Source of the DNA: Ceraceosorus guamensis
Taxonomy: Eukaryota; Basidiomycota; Exobasidiomycetes; Ceraceosorales; Ceraceosoraceae
Assembly (NCBI RefSeq): GCF_003144195.1
Contig: NW_020290056.1
Span: 40,629 to 104,628, forward strand
DNA: 64,000 nucleotides
Reading direction: 5' to 3'
The translations under genes were made by a program, and so were the position numbers. Within the stretch, counting starts at the first letter, position 1. Each line of letters starts with the position of its first letter. The notes beneath the pieces were generated by a model. It ran no database searches. It saw only the letters and a program-made list of their open reading frames with translations, and was not told the DNA's origin. Shown here in pieces: positions 10,990 to 21,802 of the stretch.

Positions 10990-13729
10990 TCATTGCACCC
11001 GACCCATTCCCTGACATGTGTGACATGTCTCATCGCCCCACAGAAAGCTACGAGATCGGACCCAAGACGCGTGCGAAGGGTAGAAATGTTCGTCAGCAAG
11101 TCTGGGTCGCAGAACACGCGCTGGAAGATACGCTTGACTTTGGATATCCAGCGGTGACATGAGCACAATCGCAGGCAACTCACCTTTCTCGAACTCCTCT
11201 TCCGCCACACTTCCAGCACAATCGACCTCCAATCCTTGGATCGCCCGGTCTCACAATGACAGCACCTGGCGGTGGCCGACCGTAGGTCCTTCCAAGGCTG
11301 GCCAAGTGAGACCCGTAGCCTCCACCCGTGCCGGAGGTTTGAGGTACAATGTAAGGACGTGGACCTCCTGGGTATCCCGTTGGATTGTGATGCGGCTGAT
11401 GGTGCTGTGTCGCGGGATGAGCAGTGGGGTGTGAGTGAAAAGAGCCGTGATCATAGGCTCCAGGTGGTGCGGGCGAAGGACCGGGCGGCGGCCCGGTCGG
11501 ACTAGCATACTGTTGTGAAGAAGGCGGAGGCGAGAATGCGCTTGCATTACTTGTTGAAACGCCACCTGGTTGGAGTGTACCCGTGCCACTCTCGGATCCT
11601 AAGCGCTGCGGAGGCAATCGCATATCTGGACGGACTCTGGCAACTTCATCGTAAGCAGGCGGTGCTTCGCCATCGCCATCTCCTTCGGCTTCAGCCAATC
11701 TGGCTTCTTCCGTACGATTTGTTCTCGGCGGCTGAGGTCTTGGTCTTGGTTGAGGAGCAGAAGCCGGCGACGGGGAAGGGGCCGCGTAAGCGCTCGGTTG
11801 GGCCGCAGATCCTCGTAGGACCGGCAAGACGGGGTTCGAGTAGAATGACAAAGCTCGCGAAGAGCCAGACCGCCAATCTGGCAGGCCTCTTTGCAGCTCG
11901 AGCTCAGATGCAGTGCGAGGATTGAGAAGAACCCGCACCACTTGCTCAGGGTACTTGAGTCCGTACGACGACCAGCAACGACTACACGGTTTCGAGGCAT
12001 CTCCACCTTTGTAGCCCGTATTTGAGCCTGGACAGCAGATTGAGAGATTGACGTGTCAGGAAGCTCATGGGGACGCTCTGCTCCGAATTCAGCCTCACTC
12101 AGCCAGAGACCGAACAAGAGTGTGCTCTAAACTTTCATCGTACGAAAGGCCACTAAAATACTCACATTTGTGGCACTGCTGTCCTCTTGCTACGACCAGC
12201 AGGCGGTCTGCATTTAGAAGTGGTTGCCCGTACGTCGCCCGGCTGCGGGGCCAGTACCCCTCTGGAATTGGATCTGACACAGCAAGCTGCTCCACCAAGG
12301 CCCTATGAGGCGCTCCGTTTGCCGCGCTAGAGCGACGGAGAGACGGATGACGAGGAGGTGCAGCAGCAGTGCTTGCAGTGCTTGAGGCGCTCTGTTCAGT
12401 GCCGGGAGGAGGACCTGGAGGAGGGGCATAAGTAGCGGACGTAGGCGAAGCTGAGGTGCGCAAGGATCGGGACCTTCCGTCAGCATTGGAGCTGAATCAC
12501 TTGCAAGCCGCAGCCCGCCGGAGGGTCGGCTAGAGAAGCGCTGTTTCAAGAGTTTCTTCGCACCAGTTCTTGCACTGGGAGCCGCCGGGGAATGCCAAGA
12601 GCGCTCGAGCTCTCGCGCCCGACCACCGCATGTCGGACGATTCGAGTGGCGCGGGGAGCCGCGTGTATGCCATCATCGACTCACCAATATTGGAACTTCG
12701 CTGAGTCGACTCAATCTCAATCTCTTCACCTCGAGCCAATCTAGCTGCGATCTCGGCATCCCGGGAAGTGTCTGGCAACACGCTCGGATCCGTGCTCGAT
12801 ACAGCAGCAGAAACCTGCAGAGGGACGGGTGTTGAGGTGTTCAGGGTCGTCGGTACAGGTGGTTCTGTGGGGCGTCGAGGAGGCAGATTAGGAGGCTGAG
12901 CGCTGGAGTCTGTCGCGGCTGATGAGGCAGAAGTGGTTGGCCCTTCGCTGTTTGCCTGCGCTCGCGCTGAAGCAGCAGAAGATCCAACCATGGGTGGGCT
13001 GACCGAACTGGTGGCAGCAACTTGCGCTTGCGCTTGCAGTGACGGCTGCAAGGGATTCTGATTGTCGAACATTGCGCTCCAATCATCCTCCAGCAAGGAG
13101 CTCGACGTTTGGCTTTGGGATGTTTGCCCTGACCCCACTGTACCCGCACTACTAAGAGCCGTGGTGAGGGGTTGGCTGTCGCTGTTCAGGCCGCCGAGAG
13201 TATTTGAGAAAGTGGCAGCATTGTGCGCTTGCGATGGCTGGGATAGCGTCATGCTGGATGAAGAAGGCTGAGCAGCTGCCACGACTGTGTGCGGTCGCGC
13301 ATGCTGGTCATCACCATGGCTAGAGGCGACGGCTTGACCCAAGACGTGATCGAGGTCCTTCATGTCTGGGAAACGCTTCTCTGCTCCTTCAGGCTCGTGC
13401 TCGTGCTCGTGCTCAGTCAGCCCGCTGCGTGCCGACGATGAAGCTGGCAGCACTGGACCTTTTGTTTGTGGTGAGAGGGCCAAGGATGGGGAAGTAGCAG
13501 CTATCCCAGCACCTGCCGGTCTCATTCCCACTTCAAAGGCGCTCAGCTGCACTTTTGGCCTTTCGCCATTGTCATGGTGATTGCGTGGCGCTGCAGTCGA
13601 AGTGCTGGCTGTTTCGTCATCGTGCGAGCTTGCATCTCCTCTAAAGGGATTGTTCGACCTGAAAGAGGAAGCGTTGGAGCTGGATGCTGCGGATTGCCCA
13701 GTCATTTGATGCTGAACGTGTGCGCTCAT
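10990..13729 (-). CDS. HUA1: Hua1-like proline-rich zinc-ribbon protein
   Basis: Proposed exons (minus): 13729-12564, 12491-12166, 12027-11184, 11047-10990, giving 797 residues with all phases consistent. Joining exons 2 and 3 creates CHKCSNTGYKGGDASKPCSR, a CxxC...CxxC ribbon. Joining exons 3 and 4 creates CWKCGGRGVRES followed by CHTCQGMGRVQ and the stop. Proline-rich linkers, a PPAYDEV motif and GDPRIGG before the last ribbon match fungal Hua1-type cytoplasmic proteins, linked in yeast to actin patches. The first 388 residues are Ser/Ala-rich and disordered. Their link to exon 2 relies on a 72-nt intron with a GTGCGA donor, so that part could be a separate gene. Confidence 0.7.
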
Positions 13730-15028
13730 GTCGACGACGCAATCACCAACGCTCGGGTCGCGAAGGCCGGGTATTGATTGTTGGCAAGATGACTGCGCGT
13801 GACCTCATCGACACTGTCACAAGTGTGAATGATGGCCTGCTTGGTCGATCAGCGTGAGTGCTCGCAGCGAATCGTGTCAGTTGCGCGATGATCACCAGGA
13901 TTGTAAGCTGTGCTGGTCGAGGCACACGAATGGGGACTTGGTGATTGCTGATTTGACTCGTGATGCGTACATGGCGTTATGCTGAATTGCTTGGCGCCCT
14001 TAATTCCTGCTGCCCGCTTCAAATAAGTCATCTTTGTCGTGCGCCCCACCGCGGCCGGGTGCTGCACCCCGGCGCTGCTGCGCGCTGCTATGCATGCATG
14101 CATGCGTGATCTTGCGCCTCCACCTCAAGGGCCTTATCTGGTGTTAGGTTGCGCTGCAGTCATTAGTCACGTGCACATACGATTTGGACCTCATTTCTGA
14201 TTTTGATTCAGGTTTCAAAATTCACGATTCAAATTCTTTTTTGTAAATTTCTTGATTCCCATTCGTGATTCAAGAATTTTGCTTCAAAGCCGTGTACTCG
14301 CCGTCAACGTGCACTTGATCATCACTCTGGATAGTCATGCCGCATCCTTCATCGAAACCGAAAGAGGATCTTGACAGATTCGCGATTGTTGTTGGAGATG
14401 GAGCGCGCACAGAGCAGTCGTTGAGCGGAGCTCCGTGTGAAGTCAAGCCCCACCGAGCTTTGGCTGTATGCATGTGCAGTAGCCCTGCTTGTGGAGTCTA
14501 CAGTGGTGAAGCTCTTGTCAGGTCAGCCAAGTCAATCTCAGTCTGCAATTCGGAAATCGCTTCCACTCAAAGTCAAACTTTTCCGCCAGCAAACTCATGA
14601 CGGAAAGAGGATGAAGAAGCTCATGGCGGTGATCACGCATGGCTGCATGGCTTCGCTTCGAGCAGCATGCAGCATGGCGTGCTCACGAGCAGCTTTTGTG
14701 ACCCACGCTAGCTCGTCGCAGCCACGAAGCGAGGGAGGCCGTGCGGATGTGGCCACCGAAGGAATTTGACTGCCTGCTTCCCGTTGGAGGGTACAATGTT
14801 TGTGCAGACGCAACTCTCAGCAAATGCGTGCATCTCGATTCACGTTGAAGTGGAAAAAGAGGACGACCAAGTGATCCCGGCAGAGCAAACGCGATTGGGA
14901 TGAAATGTGATTCGTAGGCGTCTGCGAGTGTAGAATCGCAATCTACAAATCCTTGCCGACCTTGTACTGCAACAGACGGCCTCAGCTGCATCAGCTGAGG
15001 CTGCAAGTCGTGCGCATCATACTCAACT
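13730..15028. other. intergenic, no gene seen
   Basis: Promoter side of the Hua1-like gene and 3-prime side of COX11. It holds an ATGC repeat (GCATGCATGCATGC near 14,091-14,105), an AT-rich stretch at about 14,190-14,290 with ATTCACGATTC and CGTGATTCAAG words, and no credible coding frame. Confidence 0.6.
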
Positions 15029-16264
15029 CTATTCCGACATGCTCACCTGACTCAAATCAGTATCGGGCTCCAACTGACCATTCCTCTGGTTCCTCTTTGC
15101 GCCAAAGAAGGTGTAGCTCAGCACCACTTCCTTCACATCCCTCGCCGAAGGGTCCTCCATCACATCCCGGTCTATGAAAAAGAATACTGGCAGATCGACC
15201 TCTTCGCCTGCAAGTAGTCTCTGCTCCTCAAAGCAAAAGCATTCCACCTTTGCAAAGTAGGGAGCGATCTGCGATGCAGCGCAATCGTTGATGATCATTA
15301 GTCTGGCTCATTCTCATGCGAGTATAGCCTTGACGCAATGTGCGCCTCCCATGCGACACCCGCTGGCAGGCAGGCTGGGCTCACCTTGTCTGGCGCTACA
15401 TTGTACGTGGCGATGCCCGTGATATCCTTTGCACCCTTGTTCCAAGCCTTGTAGAATGCCAGGGCAGTCTCTCCGGGCAAGACCCAAATCTCCTTTTGAC
15501 TGGGTTCGAACTTCCACGGCAGAGCATCGCTCGAGTCTGCATTGAAGGTGACTCGAATCCTTTGCGTCTCTTTGCCTGTGCGCGGATCCAGCCATGCTGG
15601 GATGAGGTGCGTGGGCGCATACCTGCCCAGGCCCACGATGGGAGTGCCGCTGAAGCCGGTCTGTGCGCAGAATGCTCGGTATAGCGGCACCGCAGCGTAC
15701 GTCACACCCACGCCGAGAATGAACTTTGCAAAGGCGCGCGTGCTAGCATGTCAGCTTTGCTTGACTCTTGCTTGATGTGTGGGTGGTGTGCGTGTGCGCG
15801 TGCGTGTGCGTGGATGTGTGTGTACGCGCGCCGGCTGCACTCACAGTGGCTGCAGTGTACAGCAGCAAGCTGTTGTTCCTTTGCGAGTAGTACGCCCTCC
15901 TTCGCTCCTCCTCCAATCGAGCTCGATCTGATGCGCTTGGACCTGTTCGCGGTGCAGAGGGTGTGGGAGCGGGAGAGGCGCGCGTGGTGGTAGTGGAAGC
16001 ATGGCGTGCAGCCACGAGGTGCGACGGCGACCATGCAGGGCGTGTTGAGCGAGATGACGAGGCGGTCGCAAATGGCATGCTACGAGAAGATGCGCATTTC
16101 GAACAGAGTGGCCGCAGTGAACTGTCATAGCCTGATGATCTGGCTGAGGAGCGGGCTGGGCGGGGCAGAACAGTGCGAGTGAAGAAGATGCCTCGCAGCG
16201 CCTGGGAGTGGGAGGACATGGCTGTGCGCGCGCCTGTCGAGGACGAGATGGTGGCGGCAGCCAT
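15029..16264 (-). CDS. COX11: Cox11, cytochrome c oxidase copper chaperone
   Basis: Mitochondrial inner-membrane protein that delivers copper to the CuB site of Cox1. Exons (minus): 16264-15845, 15723-15385, 15268-15029, phases agreeing, 332 residues. The start at 16264 lies in a strong GCCACCATGG context and gives an Arg/Ser-rich presequence. The single membrane span sits across the first junction (LLLYTAAT then FILGVGVTYAAVPLYRAFC, residues about 134-159). The exon 2 domain has RIRVTFNADSSDALPWKF. Exon 3 begins IAPYFAKVECFCFEEQ, with the copper-binding CFC (Cys263, Cys265) and, upstream, the conserved Cys of YRAFC. It ends QVSMSE. The terminal CAG-GTGAGC resembles a donor, so a further tiny exon is not excluded. 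Confidence 0.93.
15765..15835. repeat. GT/GC-rich simple repeat in COX11 intron 1
   Basis: Alternating purine-pyrimidine sequence (GTGTGCGTGTGCGCGTGCGT and similar) fills most of the 121-nt first intron (15724-15844). Such sequence is prone to Z-DNA and length variation. It lies between a GTGAGT donor and a GCAAAG acceptor. Confidence 0.8.
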
Positions 16265-16694
16265 GGTGGCAGGTAGGGAGAGACAGGTCAAGACCGAGTC
16301 GTGCTTTTGGACGACCAACATCGAGCAAGTCGACTTGCTGGGAATCAAATCAAGAATCACAATGATGAGTCACTCAATACGGTACGTACCTGCTTGACTC
16401 AAAACTCAAAACTGCACTCAGACTGCCTGGCTCAATCAATGAATCACCATGCATGCAGCTGCACCGGATGGAAATGTCACGTGATACATCCTCACCCAAT
16501 CACTTTGGCGTCACGATTCGTCATTCACATCATTCACGATTCTCGATACTGCAAGTGCGCGCAAGCATATGAACTACTCAGACAGCAGGACATCGAGCCA
16601 AGAGACGAGTAAGTGAAGCCATGAGACATGGACTGGGAGGGGGACATGAAATTTGGTGGAGAAAGTCTGAATGGCGAGTGCCGTTCCACGGGGT
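16265..16694. other. COX11-SelO intergenic spacer
   Basis: 430 bp between the COX11 start and the SelO stop, both genes on the minus strand. It contains a cluster of the dispersed motif at 16510-16545 (TCACGATTCGTCATTCAC, CATTCACGATTCTCG) and no coding frame of note. COX11 transcription signals must lie here. Confidence 0.6.
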
Positions 16695-19425
16695 CTAGGA
16701 CGAGCAAGAGGGCATGCCAGTGTAGAGCGGTCTTCCAATGGTGCACAGCCTAGCCGCCTCCTCTCGGTGCTGAGGTTCTCCCACATCTTCGCTGCCCCAC
16801 TCATTGAAGGGCTCGTAGCACATCTGCACATGATCGATCACAAAGGCGAAGACATCAGCATGACGGAGCGTGTCAAAAAGTGAGCGCAAGGAGCACGACT
16901 CACATTCAATACGCGCTGCAAGAAATCGGTATCGTACTGCCTCTCTAGTCGGTCGACTACCTCATCAGTGACCCAATTCCTCAAGACAAACTTTGGATTC
17001 TTGCTCTTCATATGCTTCGTGACTTCATTCGGAGACCTATTTTGATCCTTTATGGCCTGTCCAAGCACCTCGAGCCACTTCTGAGCTTGATCCTTCTTGA
17101 CGGCTCTTGCGTACGCTGGAATAGTGGCCTCGTCGAGCCACTGCGTGCTGAATGCCTCTGCCGCCTCTTTAGCATCTTTGGAGGCGAGCAGTGCAGGAAA
17201 GTCGCAGAGCTTTCGCAGGGAGTTGGTCAAGTCTGTATCTTCCAGCACGTCAAGCAACGGGTCGATCAGGTACTTTTCTACATTCTCGTCCGCTGCAGAC
17301 TTGGTCGTGGCATCCTTGACCAGGCCCAAGCGGTCTCTCCAGCCATCGCGATAATGCTCCTCCAAAGTCGTCTTGAAGAGCTCCTTTACCGACTCGCGTG
17401 CTTTCTCTTCACCCTCGTCGGAGAGCATCGTTAGTTCCTTCTCGGGCAGATCGAGCAGTTCGCCAGGCCTGACAGCTCTGCCGCTCTTCTCTTCGAGCGC
17501 GATCAAGGGGCTCAAAACGAATGTCAAATGCTCAATGGCAAAAGCGCCGGCTGATGGTTGATTCTTGTATCTGCGTGGCAATCAAACATCCGTTGTGAGA
17601 GTCAGCGAACATCAAATCATTAAATCGCCGCAAGGCGCATGCTCACACGTAGCGCCCCTCGCCATCACTTTTGTTGCTGGAAGCTGCCTTGTCTACAATG
17701 TCGATGAAGCCATATGGTCCGTAGTCTATGGTGAGACCTAGCATGCTAATGTTGTCCGTGTTCATGACTGGCGTTGGTCAGGAAGAAAAGAGCGAGCAAA
17801 TGTCGCAAGATTAGAGCAACGATCCTGGGCTGCATGAAATACGACCCTACTCACCACCATGTAAGAAACCATAGACTTGCCAAAGAGCAATGGTTCTTGC
17901 GTTCCGCCTCGCAGCCTCCTCGACCAATATCCTAGCCCAAGGTTTGCCATCCGTCAAGTCCCAGCCATAGCCAATCCTCGCCACCCACTCTCCCAAGGCC
18001 CTGACGGATTCCCACTCGCCGCGCGAGGCTTGGTGCTGGAAAGAGCCGACGCGTAACCAGGAGCGAGCAAGTCGTGTGCAGATACCTGCTGTTTGAGCTT
18101 TCTCACGTATCACCTTGAGCTCTGGCAAAGAGACGAGCGCGAGAGCTCTCGATGACGGGATACCCAGGGCAGCGACGCTGCCAAAAAAAAAAAAAAAAAA
18201 TCGAATTGTGAATGTCAGCGCGAATTCCACTTGCCAATTCCCTTGCTGCCGTAGCTGTTGTGCTCACGCTTCCGATCCGAGGTACTCTCGCGTGGAGCTT
18301 GCAAGAGTGGCAAGGCCATCCGCAAATCTGGAGTAAGGTGTGCGACCAGCACCCTTGAGCTGAACCTCCGTGCGAGGCTCCGGTGTCTCGACTGAGGTCA
18401 AGAGAGGGCGCGTATAAGCCCGCGCTCGGCTCTCATGGCCTCGTGCGGCACTACTCACACAAAGTGATGGCGCGTCCGTCACCGAGCTGCCCAGCCCATA
18501 CGCCGAATTGATGCCCAGCATACGCGTTGGCCCAAGGAGCATACTCTGAGTTTTCAGCTCTCTCGACTCTTTCCTTCTCTCTGCGCTGCCACCTCTCCTT
18601 GGAAGTCTCTTCCTCCGACGGTTGCACGGGCTTGACGATCTGATCAGTAGCGAAGCGAGCACCAATGACTCGACCGCTCAGCACATCGCTTAGCAGCTGT
18701 CGAGAGTGCGCTGGTCCGTCTTGTTTCGAGACCGACGCCGCTTTAGATCCGCTCGTGTACGCTTCGGCGTCGCGCACGCCTTGATGAGATTCGATCCATT
18801 CTTGAGCATCGCCAATGTCCAGGCCTGGCAAATGCTCCTGATGAGCCCGACTCGCCACGCCAAGCAATCGAGCAGATGGATAGTCCTCTTTCTCTCTGCC
18901 CCGAGGCAAGTACGCTTGAAGACCTTCGTCTTGTTTCGCATCATCTCGAGCTTTGAGAGGCGCATACTCCCTAAGCAGCACCTCGATCCTCTTTCCCGCT
19001 TTTTCCTGCTCCGTCAGCGGACCACTCTCGCCCACCTGCTCTTCCCTTTCCAAGATCTCGTTTGCATGCTCGATTTCCTTTTCCGTGAAGTCATAAGGAA
19101 AGCTTAGGGGCAGAGGATCGACAAAGGAGAAGAGCGCTCCGCTGCCTATCGCCCTGCTTCTACGCGTGGCGGAAGGTGCGGAGTTGGGACCTCCCAAAAG
19201 GCTCGAAGCGCTCGGAATCGCGGGGTCCGATAGCAATTGCGACTGCAGTCTGTCAGAGACGGGCGGCAGTGGCAAGCGCAAGATGGGCACGCGCTCGCTT
19301 GGCTGCTCTGTCGACACCATGGCGCTCGTAGAGATTTGCCGACCGAAAGTCGCAGCGCGAATTGGACGTAATGTGATGCCTGGTAGCTGCGCAAATCTCG
19401 ATGGATGAACGACTTGCATAAGCAT
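16695..19425 (-). CDS. FMP40: SelO, mitochondrial protein adenylyltransferase
   Basis: Member of the SelO/YdiU (UPF0061) pseudokinase family, which transfers AMP to protein hydroxyls in mitochondria; the yeast member is Fmp40. Exons (minus): 19425-18459, 18391-18268, 18177-17855, 17767-17647, 17570-16904, 16823-16695; 776 residues, all phases consistent. The start at 19425 gives a presequence with Arg and hydrophobic residues ([16 protein letters not shown]). Family motifs become continuous on splicing: [70 protein letters not shown] and [11 protein letters not shown]. The C-terminus is CSS, with Cys where animal SelO carries selenocysteine. Longer than bacterial SelO because of the N-terminal extension. 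Confidence 0.93.
18183..18200. repeat. A18/T18 homopolymer in SelO intron 2
   Basis: Eighteen consecutive A on the plus strand, read as T18 directly before the GGCAG acceptor of SelO exon 3 (intron 18178-18267). It forms an extreme polypyrimidine tract at a 3-prime splice site. Confidence 0.9.
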
Positions 19426-20651
19426 ATGTGTGACTTGGTCCACAGCTTTGCGTGATGCTTTGCTGAGTGGGGGTCAGTGATCTGAGAATGGACTCGTGAC
19501 TGCATTCAAAGACGAGATGGTGTTAGCTCTTTCGGCAGTCGTGAGTGCATGGCCCAAGGAGAAGGGTTGTGCTGTGGACGGCAACATCCGCAAGATCAGG
19601 CCGCCAAGTGGAGGCCGTCCAAAGAAATCGCGTGATGTGCTTGTGCATGGCGTGGCAGTCAGTCACGAGTGCGCGAAGGTTCTCGACCACACGGCTTGAC
19701 TCACTCACTCGCACGAGAAGGCCCGGCGAGAGAAGGAATGCGAATGCAGCCAAAAACGTCAGATTCCCCCTCGCAAGCTTCATACCCCCTGTCTGCTGCG
19801 TAGCGTAGCGCGGTTGTGTGCTCACCGGAGCAGAGCTGCAAAGCATGAGATTCGTAAAGCGTTGAAATCGCGATAGTGCTATAGTGGCTGTACAGGGCTT
19901 TCAATGCTGCTGTGAACGTTGTTCTTGGAATCGTGAATGCTATTCGTGACTGATGTGAAGGTGGTACATGATGATGAAGAGTGCGAGGTTCGCCTTGACG
20001 TGGTGTGGTGCAGCACGGTCGTCAACAAAACCTTTGAGGAGTTGCGTTGCATGCTGGGCTGTGCGCGCTTGAAAACAAGCTACATGTTCCGGCTTGGACC
20101 ATACAACCGACGTGAATAGTCTACGTGCTCTTATCGTGCGCAGCTGAAATATAGTGCTGCTTGTGTCCTCAGCCAAGCTTTCGTGCGATGGCCAATGATG
20201 TGGGTAGCGGAGGCTGTGGAGCCCAGAGAACGAGTGGCCGAATGGATGCCATGATGGCCATGGCATGGACGATCGTGCCAAACTTTGAGCGTGACTGCGC
20301 ATCACTGACATTCGTGAATGCCAGTCAGTAGCAATGAAGAGGGCGGGTGGTCTGGACAATAGAGCAGTTAAGGTGCGTCTGTTAGCGTGTGTCGCACTCA
20401 TAAGCAAATTCGCGCGCATACAGCCACATGAACTTTCAATCCCCCTTGTATGCGTCAGCGTAACTATGACATTTTTTACGCTTTCATCGCTCATAAGAAG
20501 AGCAGGGCGCGAGTTCAAAACTCAGCAAGCCCCATGCCTCCAAAGCTAAGCGACATTTGGGAAAAATTTTGCATCTTTCGCACATCTAGCAACGCCGACC
20601 CCATGGCCCATCACCAACTCACATTCTTGTCTTTTGAAGATGATCGATGCA
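19426..20651. other. intergenic, SelO promoter side
   Basis: No credible gene. Copies of the dispersed motif lie at about 19,487-19,500 (GGACTCGTGACT), 19,663 (AGTCACGAGTG) and 19,926-19,950 (GAATCGTGAATGC). Small frames on both strands show no family features. Confidence 0.5.
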
Positions 20652-20900
20652 CTACGAAGCCCGTGCCTCTCTTTGTTTCTCCACGTCCAAATTAGCTGCC
20701 AATCTAGCCAGCGCACCTCCTACCAATCCGCTGCCTCCTCCACTACTCGCAGCCGCCGCAGCATCACCAGCTCCGGCAGCTGCCGTTCTCCTCTCAAAGT
20801 TCTCTATAAAGGTACCGAGCATCGCTGAAGCGTCGTCGAGGGACTCCGAACGTTCTTCTACGATTCGTAGACGTAGAGGAGGATCGAGTGGTAGATCCAT
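20652..20900 (-). CDS. small hypothetical protein, 82 residues
   Basis: The ATG at 20900 has A at -3 and G at +4. The product begins MDLPLDPPLRLRIVEERSES, continues with a helix-prone LDDASAMLGTFIENFERR, then an Ala/Gly/Ser linker, and ends with a second helix LVGGALARLAANLDVEKQ. This helix-linker-helix layout resembles small complex subunits, but I recognise no family. A TATA-like or upstream exon cannot be judged. It could be a non-coding open frame. Confidence 0.35.
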   Translation of the reverse strand: MDLPLDPPLRLRIVEERSESLDDASAMLGTFIENFERRTAAAGAGDAAAAASSGGGSGLVGGALARLAANLDVEKQREARAS

Positions 20901-21802
20901 GATGAGAGGAAAGCAGAAGCTAGACGAGGAAAGCTTGTGTGCGCAGTGAGGACGAGCAAAACTTGGAACGCGATTCGCCTGAAGTGATGCTCGGTCTCGC
21001 GCTACCACAAGGAGCCGCGAGCTGATGAAGAGCGAGGTGCGATGGGAAGAGTGAAAGAGCCGACAGACGCGCTTGGTGAGAGGTGGAAGCAGACGCATAG
21101 AGCACGCACGGCAAACTCCTTATTCCTGCACACGCAGACAAATTTTGTGGCACGTGGTGCTGCTGGGCTTAGACGCGCGCATCGATCGCCTGACTCGTCA
21201 AGACGCGGCCACCGCGGCAGTCACGCGTCACGAATCGTGAATGATGAATCTTACCCACCTCACACGCATCTTTCGACCAGCTCCGACAATCACAATCTGA
21301 ATCGATGTTTCTCTGACCCCAGAAAGTCTCCCAAATGCAGGTCAAAAGCCAGCGATCTGGACCGAGATGATTCGCTCATTCCCTCTTGCTTGAGTGACGC
21401 GAGATACAGCAACCGCGCAACTGTACTCGTGATCAAATCTGCGCGAAGGGTTGAAAGATGACATTGGATCACAGGCACGGAGGCCAAGAAAAATAGCGGA
21501 CGGCCAATCAAGGCGTCAACGCCCCAAGAACAAGCGATCGAGATCAGCAAAGGAGAGAGAGAGTGGGGGCAAAGATGTGACGATGACGCGCAGATCAGCG
21601 CGTAATAGTGACAACAGGAGCAAAGTGACTACACAACACAAATCAAAGAGTAAGGACGGTGTGGGAGGACATTCGAAGTGTCCTATGGAGTCAAGTTCGA
21701 GTCGAAGAGGCGTTCGAAACACTGCGGAGATGGCAGCAGGGCTAGACTGCTCAGACGACTGAGTGCATCGTGTGAAGTTTTGTCGATAGCGCGACGAGCC
21801 GG
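20901..21802. other. intergenic, no confident gene
   Basis: Contains a motif cluster at 21,221-21,250 (TCACGCGTCACGAATCGTG, GAATGATGAATC). A Lys/Arg/Ser-rich plus-strand frame from about 21,451 to 21,762 has low-complexity composition and no ATG at its start, so it is not called. Confidence 0.5.

Noticed and set aside
14089-14107. CRISPR-like or telomeric repeat
   Set aside because: ATGC units are short simple palindromic repeats, without spacers and not of telomere type.
15500-15515. GGTTCGAAC resembling a tRNA T-loop
   Set aside because: It is within the COX11 exon and lacks a matching A-box and cloverleaf.
21451-21762. Basic Ser/Arg/Lys frame that could mimic an SR protein
   Set aside because: No ATG at the start, low complexity only, and located in the 3-prime spacer of the membrane-protein gene.
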